33,671 nucleotides of DNA, taken from JANYCG01 sp031365665 (GTDB lineage: Bacteria > Pseudomonadota > Gammaproteobacteria > Burkholderiales > Burkholderiaceae_C). Positions 25,258-32,780 of this stretch are shown in pieces. The stretch lies in contig JANLYO010000300.1 of NCBI GenBank assembly GCA_031365665.1, positions 1 to 33,671 on the forward strand, in the 5' to 3' direction. The notes under the pieces were generated by a model, which worked only from the letters and a program-made list of their open reading frames with translations, was not told where the DNA came from and ran no database searches. The translations under genes were made by a program, and so were the position numbers. The first letter of the stretch is position 1. Every line of letters begins with the position of its first letter.

Positions 25258-26943
25258 ATGCAATTCAACATCCCGATTAAGCCCGCCCTGCTGGCCTTGG
25301 CTGCCCTCTCAGTGGGCGCCCTGCTGCCCACACCCGCCCAGGCGTTTTGCGGCTTTTACGCGGGCAAGGCAGACGCCAAACTTTTCAACGAAGCCAGCCA
25401 GGTGGTGATGGTGCGCGATGGCAAACGCACGGTCATCTCGATGCTGAACGACTACAAAGGCCCGCTGAGCGAGTTTGCGCTGATCGTGCCCACACCCACC
25501 GTGCTGCAAAAAGGCCAGGTGCGGGTGGCCGAGCGGACCACGTTCGAGCGGCTGGACGCCTACAGCAGCCCGCGCCTGGCCGAATACCACGACAGCGACC
25601 CCTGCCAGGTGCAGTTCAACTGGGGTTACGACGCGATGGCGAAGCGGCGCTCTTTCGACATGATGGCCGCCCCGGCGCCTGCGGCAATAGGCCAGGCCTC
25701 CATGGAATCCCGCCGTGAAAAAGCCCTGGGCATCACGATTGAAGCGCAATACACGCTCGAGGAATACGACATCGTCAGCCTCTCGGCTACGCAGTCCGAC
25801 GGGCTGGAGACCTGGCTCAGCGAGAACGGCTACAAAATCCCCAAAGGCGCCAGCGCTGCGCTCAAGCCCTACATCAACCAGGGCATGAAATTCTTTGTCG
25901 CCAAGGTCAACCTGAAGGAGCAGCTCAAAACCGGCTACACCACGCTGCGCCCTTTGCAGTTTGCCTTTGAGAGCGAGAAATTCATGCTGCCGATGCGTTT
26001 GGGCATGCTCAACGCGCCGCCCGACAAGCCACAAGACCTCATCATCTACATGTTGACCAAAGACGGCCGTGTGGAAAGCAGCAACTACCGCACCGCCAAA
26101 CTGCCGGCGAACATGAATTTGCCGCACTTTGTGAAACCGAAGTTCCAGGATTTCTACAAGGCGATGTTCAACCAGGAAGCCGTGAAAGAAGAACACCGCG
26201 TCGTCTTCACCGAATATTTCTGGGACATGGCCTGGTGCGACCCCTGCGCTGCCAACCCCTTGAGCGCGCAAGAACTGCGCAACGCGGGCGTGTTCTGGGC
26301 AGGCAACGCAGGTGCGGAATCGCGCGGCGGCGGCCAGCCTGTGGTGCTGACGCGCCTGCATGTGCGTTACACCGCCAACACTTTCCCGGAAGACCTCATG
26401 TTCACGCAGACCAAAGACCGCCAGAACTGGCAGACGCGTTACGTGGTGCAAAACCCGTTTGAAGGCAGCGTGGCGCAATGCAGCAGCAAAGTCGCGCAGA
26501 TGGACTGCGAGACGATGTGCCGCCCGCGTGTCGACCAACTTGTAAACGCTCCTGTGTTTGAAGGCCCACGAGACGGATCACGCGACAGCGCACGTGAAGG
26601 CCAGCGCCCCCTCTTTCGCGAGCGTGACCCGTTCTCGCTGATGCGCGATTGTGTGGCCGCCTGCACGGCCTCCAAACAGGCTGGCCTAGAGGCCGCCAGC
26701 CGTTATTACCAAAGCCATCTGCCGCAACGCATCCAGGCCGAAAAACAGACGCTGGCGCGCCTGACCGGCTGGAAGATGCATGAAATTGACGCCTTGCCCG
26801 GCGCGCAACTTTTCAGCGCCACCGGCAGCGGCATTGGCGGCAATGGACCCGCTGCGCCAGATGGGGTCAAACCCTGGTGGGAAGCGCTCTTCAAAACTGC
26901 CACCACCAGCACCTCCTCCTCCTCCACGCGGTGGATGCCATGA
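25258..26943 (+). CDS. Exported DUF2330 protein
   Basis: A 561-residue protein. Residues 1-29 are a signal peptide (LLALAALSVGALLPTPAQA), then FCGFYAGKADAKLFNEASQVVMVRDG at 30-55 and the DUF2330 pattern ALIVPTPT. No catalytic motif is known for this family. A CDPC motif at 327-330 and many later cysteines (SSKVAQMDCETMCRP, RDCVAACTA) point to disulfides or a redox cofactor in the periplasm. The C-terminus is a Ser/Thr-rich tail. The ATG at 25258 has AAAGG 6 nt upstream; 50 codons before it lie in the control region. It is divergent from the sigma gene and its stop overlaps the next gene by 4 bp (ATGA). Confidence 0.82.
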   Translation: MQFNIPIKPALLALAALSVGALLPTPAQAFCGFYAGKADAKLFNEASQVVMVRDGKRTVISMLNDYKGPLSEFALIVPTPTVLQKGQVRVAERTTFERLDAYSSPRLAEYHDSDPCQVQFNWGYDAMAKRRSFDMMAAPAPAAIGQASMESRREKALGITIEAQYTLEEYDIVSLSATQSDGLETWLSENGYKIPKGASAALKPYINQGMKFFVAKVNLKEQLKTGYTTLRPLQFAFESEKFMLPMRLGMLNAPPDKPQDLIIYMLTKDGRVESSNYRTAKLPANMNLPHFVKPKFQDFYKAMFNQEAVKEEHRVVFTEYFWDMAWCDPCAANPLSAQELRNAGVFWAGNAGAESRGGGQPVVLTRLHVRYTANTFPEDLMFTQTKDRQNWQTRYVVQNPFEGSVAQCSSKVAQMDCETMCRPRVDQLVNAPVFEGPRDGSRDSAREGQRPLFRERDPFSLMRDCVAACTASKQAGLEAASRYYQSHLPQRIQAEKQTLARLTGWKMHEIDALPGAQLFSATGSGIGGNGPAAPDGVKPWWEALFKTATTSTSSSSTRWMP

Positions 26944-27845
26944 CAACGCTATTGATCCGGCCCATTGAGATAAGAACCGTTCGCACTGAGCTTGTCGACG
27001 GGCTTCGCCAAGCTCTGAAAGCGCTGGACGCACGCTGGTTCCAGATCATCTTCCTGGCCAGCTTTCTCGCGCTCGGGGCCTTGGCGCGGGACTTTGCCCT
27101 CACGCCCTTGCAAGTGCTCCTGGCCTTTGCCAGCGCCCTGGCCACACAAGCCGCCTGGCAATGGGGCCTGAACCTGCCCGGCAAAAGAAACTGGAGCGGG
27201 TACCTGAGCGCGTTGATCTCCAGTTTTGGCATTTGCATTCTGGTGCGCTCAGAAAACCTGTGGGTGCACGCCTTGTTGGCCTGTGTGGCCATGAGCAGCA
27301 AATACCTGATTCGTGGCGGCCCAGACGGAAGCAATGGCAGCAAAAGCCATCTTCTGAACCCTGCCAATCTGGCCGCCTTCGCCGCCTTTGCGTGGGTGCC
27401 GGGCGCCTGGTTGAGCCCCGGCCAGTGGGGCAGCAGCAGCCTGGCCGCACTGTGGTTTCTGGCCTTGGGCGGGCTGGTGACGCAACGCATCAGCCGCTGG
27501 GATGTGTCGCTCAGCTTCCTGGCCACCTGGGCGGCGCTCTTGGCGCTGCGCCTGTTTGTGCTGGGTTATAGCTGGGACTCCGGCGCCGCCATGTGGATGC
27601 AGCAGGCCAGCAATGGCGCTGTGCTGCTGTTTGCGTTTTTCATGATCTCCGACCCGATGACCACACCGCAGCGCCGCAGCATACGCATCGCCTACGCAGT
27701 GGGGGTGGCGCTGCTCGCTTTTGCGTGGCAGTTCGTTTTCTTCAAACCGCATGGCTTGATCGTGGTGCTGTTTCTGGCGAGCTGGACGGTGCCTATGTTG
27801 AACCACCTGTGGCCGCAGCGGAGGTTTGAGTGGGCGCGGAGCTGA
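26940..27845 (+). CDS. RnfD/NqrB-like membrane protein
   Basis: A 301-residue integral membrane protein with eight or nine hydrophobic segments. Family traits of RnfD/NqrB are the KSHLLNPANLAAF stretch and the ISDPMTTPQRR stretch. Those proteins carry flavin and form part of ion-pumping NADH- or ferredoxin-linked complexes. Here the other Rnf or Nqr subunits are absent, and the usual SGAT-like FMN site is not seen, so this is a stand-alone relative. Its start overlaps the DUF2330 stop by 4 bp (ATGA), and it probably works with that periplasmic protein, for example as an electron supplier; this is inference. Confidence 0.75.
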   Translation: MTTLLIRPIEIRTVRTELVDGLRQALKALDARWFQIIFLASFLALGALARDFALTPLQVLLAFASALATQAAWQWGLNLPGKRNWSGYLSALISSFGICILVRSENLWVHALLACVAMSSKYLIRGGPDGSNGSKSHLLNPANLAAFAAFAWVPGAWLSPGQWGSSSLAALWFLALGGLVTQRISRWDVSLSFLATWAALLALRLFVLGYSWDSGAAMWMQQASNGAVLLFAFFMISDPMTTPQRRSIRIAYAVGVALLAFAWQFVFFKPHGLIVVLFLASWTVPMLNHLWPQRRFEWARS

Positions 27846-27897
27846 TGGCGGCGCTGATGCAGCCTAACAGGCATCAAACATTAGCTACAATATTAGT

Positions 27898-27994
27898 AGC
27901 AAACTATTCAATATATACGTGACCCAGGCAAGAATTTCATTCTAAACCTGCTGTACAAGCGTCAAAAATCATTTAATATTAACACCCATGTTAA
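27898..27994 (-). repeat. Dispersed 3'-end element, copy 5 (behind prpE)
   Basis: Head at 27898-27921 (AGCAAACTAT, then CGTG after 20 bases) and palindrome TTAACA-CCCA-TGTTAA at 27979-27994, again 61 bases behind the CGTG. The palindrome is 27 nt behind the prpE stop. It lies in the 176-bp gap between convergent genes and spans 97 bp, the same as copy 4. Confidence 0.7.
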
Positions 27995-28021
27995 CATTAA
28001 AACCAGCCCATCACAGGTCGC

Positions 28022-29941
28022 TCACGCTGACGCCAGATCGCGGATTTGCTGCAAGGCCGCCGGGTCGTCCATGGTCGTCAAGTCGCCGGGGTCGCGCCCT
28101 TCACACACGGCCTGGATGGCACGGCGCAGCAGTTTGCCGCTGCGGGTTTTGGGTAAGAGCGTCACAAAGTGCACACGCGCGGGCCGCGCCACGGCACCCA
28201 GGTCGCCATCGACGAGTTTCATGATCTCGCCCTCCAGCTTGAGTTTGGAAGCGGCATCGGCGATTAGCGTCGCATCTTTCACGATAGCGAAGGCCATCGC
28301 CACCTGGCCTTTGAGCGGGTCGGCCACGCCCACCACGGCCACTTCAGCCACATTGGGGTGGGCGGCGATGCTTTCTTCAATCTCGCGCGTGCCCAGGCGA
28401 TGGCCTGCGACGTTGATCACGTCGTCGGTGCGGCCAAGGATGAAAAAGTAGCCGTCTTTGTCGCGGATGCCCCAGTCAAACGTGCTGTAAACCAGTTTTC
28501 CAGGGACGGTTTTCCAATAGGTTTTGACGAAACGCTCGTTATCGCGCCAGATGGTCTGCATGGCGCCGGGCGGCAAGGGGCCTTCGAACACGACCACACC
28601 TTTCGCGTCTGCATGGGTGAGTTCCGCGCCGGTTTGGTCGTCCAGCAGCTTGACGTTGTAGCCATACACCGGCACGCCGGGCGAGCCAATGCGGGTGGGC
28701 GTTTTCTCCACGCCGTGGCACACACACAGCGCGGGCCAGCCGGTTTCGGTTTGCCAGTAGTTGTCGATGATGGGTTTGCCCAAGCCTTCGCTGATCCATT
28801 CGGAAGTCGGCTCGTCCAGCGGCTCGCCGGCCAGGAAGAGCGCGCGCAGCGACGACAAGTCGTATTTCTTCAAGAGCGCGGGGTCTTGTTTTTTCAACAC
28901 ACGGATCGCCGTGGGCGCGCTGAACATCACCGTGACTTTGTACTTCTCGACAAGGCTCCACCAAATACCGCCGTTGGCGTCGCCATCCATGCCGCGCGTC
29001 GGCAGGCCTTCGTACATGATGGTTGCCATGCCGGCAATCAACGGGCCGTAAACGATGTAGCTGTGGCCCACGACCCAGCCGATGTCGCTGGTGGCGAAGT
29101 AGGTTTCTCCCGCATTGCCGCAGTAGATGTATTTCATGCTGGCCGCCAGCGCCACGGCGTAACCGCCAGTGTCGCGTTGCACGCCCTTGGGTTTGCCGGT
29201 GGTGCCGCTGGTGTAAATGGTGTAGCTGGGGTCTGCGGATGCTAGCCACTCGCAATCGACCTGGGCGCCTGAATGCTTCGCCGCCAATTCAGCCCACACG
29301 TGGTCAAGCCCCGCGACCAGGCTCATGGCAGCCATTTTGCGGTCTACCAGCAAAACGGCCTCGGGCTTGTAGCTGGAGAGGCGAATCGCTTCATCCAGCA
29401 GCGGCTTGTATTCCACCACCTTGCCGCCGCGCGAACCCGCGTCGGCGCTGATGATCAATTTGGGCGATGCGTCTTCAATACGCGAGGCCAAGGCCCCCGA
29501 GGCAAAACCGCCAAACACCACGCAGTGGATCGCGCCAATGCGCGCGCAGGCCAGCATGGCAAACGCGGCTTCGGCGATCATGGGCATGTAGATCAACACA
29601 CGGTCACCCTTTTGCACGCCCAGGCTCTTGATCACCGCCGCCATGCGTTGCACCTCAAAGTGCAGTTCTTTGAAGCTGTAGGTTTTTTCAATGCCGGTTT
29701 CGGTGGAGACATAGATCAACGCAGCCTGGTCGCCTCGGTCTTTGAGGTGCCGGTCTACCGCGTTATGGCACAGGTTGGTGGTGCCCCCGGCAAACCATTG
29801 GGCGAAGGGCGGGTTGCTGTAGTCGCAGATGTGCTGCGGCGGAGTTTTCCAGTCGATCAAGGCTGCCTGCTCGGCCCAGAAGGCGTCGCGATCTTCGATC
29901 GAGCGGCGGTGAAATTCAGCGTAAGCGCCAGTGGGCTTCAT
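28022..29941 (-). CDS. prpE: Propionyl-CoA synthetase (propionate-CoA ligase)
   Basis: A 639-residue AMP-forming acyl-CoA synthetase; its sequence follows E. coli PrpE closely through the whole length. ATP-binding TSGTTGKPKG is at 244-253, the core includes DNYWQTETGWP (393-403) and GRTDDVINVAGHRLG (503-517), and the C-terminal PKTRSGKLLRR holds Lys603, the usual acetylation site. It activates propionate (and acetate less well) for the methylcitrate or methylmalonyl route. The ATG at 29941 has GGAG 7 nt upstream; 22 earlier codons of the frame lie before this site and were rejected. No prpBCD genes are adjacent. Confidence 0.92.
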   Translation of the reverse strand: MKPTGAYAEFHRRSIEDRDAFWAEQAALIDWKTPPQHICDYSNPPFAQWFAGGTTNLCHNAVDRHLKDRGDQAALIYVSTETGIEKTYSFKELHFEVQRMAAVIKSLGVQKGDRVLIYMPMIAEAAFAMLACARIGAIHCVVFGGFASGALASRIEDASPKLIISADAGSRGGKVVEYKPLLDEAIRLSSYKPEAVLLVDRKMAAMSLVAGLDHVWAELAAKHSGAQVDCEWLASADPSYTIYTSGTTGKPKGVQRDTGGYAVALAASMKYIYCGNAGETYFATSDIGWVVGHSYIVYGPLIAGMATIMYEGLPTRGMDGDANGGIWWSLVEKYKVTVMFSAPTAIRVLKKQDPALLKKYDLSSLRALFLAGEPLDEPTSEWISEGLGKPIIDNYWQTETGWPALCVCHGVEKTPTRIGSPGVPVYGYNVKLLDDQTGAELTHADAKGVVVFEGPLPPGAMQTIWRDNERFVKTYWKTVPGKLVYSTFDWGIRDKDGYFFILGRTDDVINVAGHRLGTREIEESIAAHPNVAEVAVVGVADPLKGQVAMAFAIVKDATLIADAASKLKLEGEIMKLVDGDLGAVARPARVHFVTLLPKTRSGKLLRRAIQAVCEGRDPGDLTTMDDPAALQQIRDLASA

Positions 29942-30049
29942 GCTTGTCTCCGGAAGTTTCGGTTGGATTGGACTGGGGGCCAGTGGGTTGGGAGATATTG
30001 TTGCCATCCAACTTGCAATAGCCTGACGACAAGGCTGCCGCTGCCCGCG

Positions 30050-30667
30050 CTACTTCACAATCTCCAGCACCGCTTTGAAGTGCTCGTGCTCGGCGCTGCG
30101 CAGCCATTCGAACGCCACCATCTCGGTCGTGACCAGCTCTGCCCCGGCACCGGCCAGGCGGTCAAAGGCGGCGTCGCGGTTGCGTTCGGTGCGGGAACTG
30201 CAGGCGTCTGTGACCACCCACACGTCGAACTCGTCTTCCAGCAAGTCCAGTGAGGTTTGCATCAGGCAGACATGCGCTTCGCACCCGGCGATCACGATCA
30301 TGTTGCGCTCGGGTGCCGCGTTGTGGGCGGCAGCTTTTTGCAGGTGTTTGGGCAAGCTGCGCGCGTTGCCTTGTGGCATTTGGGCGGTCTTGACCTCAGG
30401 TCGCAACCATTCACCCAGGCCCTCTTCGACCGCACTGAAATGCATTTTGCTCAAAGTCTTTTTGCACAGAGCGCGTATTTCAGGCAGGTTGTCGCCCAGG
30501 CGTGAGGGGTTTTCTTCGGTGCCCCATACCGGCACTTGCAGCAGCCGCGCCATTTTGCCCAGGCGCACGGCGTTGGCCACCACCTGCGTGTGTTCAAAAA
30601 TCGAGGGCATGAGTTTGACCTGGTAGTCCACCAGCACCAGTTGGGATTCAGCCGCGTCTAGCAACAT
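30050..30667 (-). CDS. Isochorismatase-like cysteine hydrolase
   Basis: A 205-residue single-domain hydrolase. The catalytic triad of the family can be placed: Asp14 in LVDYQVKL, a Lys at about 75 in TLSKMHFSAV and Cys134 in GCEAHVCLMQTSLDLL. Members cleave amides or vinyl ethers in nicotinamide, isochorismate or ureide metabolism; the substrate cannot be told from sequence. It ends 109 bp before prpE on the same strand and diverges from the HpaB-like gene, so it may share a promoter region with either. Confidence 0.85.
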   Translation of the reverse strand: MLLDAAESQLVLVDYQVKLMPSIFEHTQVVANAVRLGKMARLLQVPVWGTEENPSRLGDNLPEIRALCKKTLSKMHFSAVEEGLGEWLRPEVKTAQMPQGNARSLPKHLQKAAAHNAAPERNMIVIAGCEAHVCLMQTSLDLLEDEFDVWVVTDACSSRTERNRDAAFDRLAGAGAELVTTEMVAFEWLRSAEHEHFKAVLEIVK

Positions 30668-30768
30668 GTCAGGCTTTCAGAAGAAATAGTCGGTACAGTG
30701 TAATTTCTCCCACCTGTCCCGTTCCTTCCTGTCCCCTACCAACCCGTACATTCCTTGGAGCCAACGAC
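30668..30768. promoter_or_regulatory. Divergent promoter region, hydrolase and HpaB-like gene
   Basis: 101 bp between two start codons. It holds an inverted repeat AGAAAT...ATTTCT around GGTACAGTGT, which could be an operator, two direct repeats of CCTGTCCC (30713-30720 and 30728-30735) and the GGAG ribosome site (30757-30760) of the rightward gene. A TACAGT or TGTAAT could be a -10 box. No regulator gene is adjacent. Weak evidence. Confidence 0.35.
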
Positions 30769-32421
30769 ATGAACATGCCGACAGAAGCGCCCACGCTCAT
30801 GAGCGGCGCAGACTACCGTGAATCGTTACGCCGCTATTCACCCAATGTGTTTGTCGATGGCCGCAAGGTCGCCAGCGTCGCCGATGAACGCGCCTTCCAG
30901 CCCGGCATCAACGCCATCGCCCTCACCTATGACTACGCACTAAAGCCGCAATACGCGCCCATCATGACGGCGGTGCAACACAGCAGCGGCAAGACCGTGA
31001 ACCGCCTCACGCACATCAACACCAGTTCTGGCGATTTGCTCAACAAGCTCGAAGCCGTGCGCCTGGTCTGCCAAGAGACCGGCTGCGCCCAGCGCTACCT
31101 CACGCATGACGCGATGAACGCCATCGGCCAAGTGTCCGCACGCCTGGACGACGCGCAAGGCAGCACGGAAAACACCGCCAGGTTCACGGAGTACCTTCAC
31201 CGTGTGCAGGATCAGGACTTGACCTTGGGCATCGCCATGACCGACGCCAAAGGTGACCGCAGCCTGCGCCCGCACCTGCAAGGCAACCGCGACACCTACG
31301 TACACGTGGTCGAACGCAACGCATTGCGCAATGGGCAGCGTGGCATCGTCATCAGCGGCACCAAGGCCATCGTCACGGGCGCGCCCTACATGCACGAGCT
31401 GCTGGTCATGCCCTGCCGCAACATGGGAGAAAAAGACGCTGACTTCGCCGTGTGTTGCGCTGTGCCGATTGACGCGCCGGGCCTCACTATCGTCGCCCGC
31501 CCCGCTGGCCGCCCCGGTGAAAAGCTGGAGCATGGCGCGGCCTTGTTCTCGTCCAAATACGGCCAAAGCACGGCGGTGTGTATGTTTGACAAAGTCTTCG
31601 TGCCGTATGAGCACGTGTTTTACGACGGCAGCAACGGCACTTGGGAACACAGCGGCCACCTGACCTACAGCTACGCCACGCACCACCGCCACACTTGCAT
31701 AGGCGCACGCGCCGGCTTTGGCGACCTGCTGATTGGCGCCGGTGCGCTGATGTGTGAGGCCAATGGCTTCGACCCAGGAAAAGAGACGCACCTGCGCGAA
31801 CAGATGGTCGAACTCATCACCATCACCGAGAGTTTTTTCGCCTGCGGTGTGGCCGCCAGCGTCTACGGCAAGGCGGACGGCCACAGCAAGACCTTCATGC
31901 CCGACCCGGTGTTCAGCAACATCGGCAAGCTGCTGCTGGCCACCAAGATTTACGACATGCACCGCATCGCGCACTACGTGAGCGGCGGCCTGATCGTCAC
32001 CCTGCCCGGCCCCGATGAAGACCACAACCCCGAGACCGCCGCACGCTTAAGCGAAGTCTTGCGCGCCAACCCCGACGTGCCTTATGAGCAACGCATCCAG
32101 ACCGCCCGTTTCATCGAAGACCTCACCGCCGGTTACCAGGGCGGCTGGTACAGCGTGATCAGCCTGCACGGCGGCGGCAGCCCTGAGGCCATGAAGCAGG
32201 AGATTTACCGCAACTACCCCGTGGGCAGCAAGGTGGAGCTGGTCGAACGTTTGCTGGAGCGCGGCGTGGCTGCCGATGGTTCGGCTGCCGCTGCGCCGCA
32301 CGACCCAGCACGCGCCATCACCAAGGTTCGCCAGCCGGGCAAGTGTTGCGACACAGGGTGCACCGTGCCGGGGCAGGCGGTGATGGTGGATTTGCCGCAG
32401 CCGATTGCGGTCAAACGGTGA
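30769..32421 (+). CDS. HpaB/4-hydroxybutyryl-CoA dehydratase-family flavoprotein, incomplete cluster site
   Basis: A 550-residue member of the 4-hydroxyphenylacetate hydroxylase (HpaB)/4-hydroxybutyryl-CoA dehydratase family, with the FAD-binding acyl-CoA-dehydrogenase-like fold. It follows the dehydratase AbfD closely (MTDAKGDRSL at 157-166, GIVISGTKAIVTGA at 192-205, GDLLIGAGAL). AbfD needs a [4Fe-4S] cluster held by Cys99, Cys103, His292 and Cys299 (recalled from memory). In my alignment these are Cys106, Tyr110, His306 and Ala313 here, so two ligands are missing and the true dehydratase reaction is doubtful. The last 60 residues are a low-complexity tail with a CCDTGC cluster. ATG 30769 has GGAG 8 nt upstream. 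Confident about the family, not the reaction. Confidence 0.85.
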   Translation: MNMPTEAPTLMSGADYRESLRRYSPNVFVDGRKVASVADERAFQPGINAIALTYDYALKPQYAPIMTAVQHSSGKTVNRLTHINTSSGDLLNKLEAVRLVCQETGCAQRYLTHDAMNAIGQVSARLDDAQGSTENTARFTEYLHRVQDQDLTLGIAMTDAKGDRSLRPHLQGNRDTYVHVVERNALRNGQRGIVISGTKAIVTGAPYMHELLVMPCRNMGEKDADFAVCCAVPIDAPGLTIVARPAGRPGEKLEHGAALFSSKYGQSTAVCMFDKVFVPYEHVFYDGSNGTWEHSGHLTYSYATHHRHTCIGARAGFGDLLIGAGALMCEANGFDPGKETHLREQMVELITITESFFACGVAASVYGKADGHSKTFMPDPVFSNIGKLLLATKIYDMHRIAHYVSGGLIVTLPGPDEDHNPETAARLSEVLRANPDVPYEQRIQTARFIEDLTAGYQGGWYSVISLHGGGSPEAMKQEIYRNYPVGSKVELVERLLERGVAADGSAAAAPHDPARAITKVRQPGKCCDTGCTVPGQAVMVDLPQPIAVKR

Positions 32422-32494
32422 TCGCTGTAGCGCGATGTAGGGCATTGGAGTCAGATCACAATATTTCTCCAAGCGAAGCGCAGCACCCGAAGGG

Positions 32495-32517
32495 CAGGCC
32501 TAAGGCCTGGCGATTTT
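32495..32517 (+). terminator. Possible terminator behind the HpaB-like gene
   Basis: A CAGGCC-TAA-GGCCTG stem (32495-32509, 6 bp) is followed by GGCGATTTT. It lies 74 nt behind the stop codon. The T-run is short and the distance is large, so this is a weak call. Confidence 0.35.
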
Positions 32518-32576
32518 GGGCTCTTGTATCTTTGATCCCATGCATTTCTTCAATTTAAAGAGCATAGTGGGAATTC

Positions 32577-32633
32577 GTGATTGCGGGCGCTGCGGCGGCG
32601 GGCGTAGCCTGCCGCCGCAGCGCCCGCAATCAC
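32577..32633. repeat. Long perfect inverted repeat
   Basis: A 23-bp perfect inverted repeat (32577-32599 with 32611-32633) around an 11-nt centre that itself can pair (GGC-GTA-GCC), so up to 27 bp with a 3-nt loop. It starts GTGATTGCGGGCGCTGCGGC. It lies about 148 bp before the transposase gene and 156 bp behind the HpaB-like gene. It may be the target or end of the mobile element, or a terminator that blocks read-through into it. Confidence 0.75.
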
Positions 32634-32649
32634 GTGATCGGTTGGGGAG

Positions 32650-32713
32650 CCGCCTTGCAGCCCGTTGAGCTCTGGGGTTCGCAGCCCGTGGGTCAGCGTT
32701 GGGCGCAAGGCGG
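32650..32713 (+). ncRNA. Candidate structured RNA (possible IS110 bridge RNA part)
   Basis: CCGCCTTGC (32650-32658) pairs with GCAAGGCGG (32705-32713) and, past a single bulged A, GCCC (32660-32663) pairs with GGGC (32701-32704): a stem of 13 pairs closing a loop of about 37 nt with a GGG/CCC pairing inside. A second small hairpin CTCTT-TG-AAGAG is at 32719-32730. In IS110-group elements the bridge RNA is made from the non-coding region in front of the recombinase; that such RNA exists here is inference. Confidence 0.45.
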
Positions 32714-32780
32714 ATTTCCTCTTTGAAGAGCCTGAACAGTTGTCCGAGCTTTAAGTTCGCATCCACAAGAAAGGGCCATC

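Noticed and set aside
25309..26538. 409-codon open frame on the minus strand
   Set aside because: Opposite the DUF2330 gene; rich in His, Arg and Val as reverse frames of such genes are.
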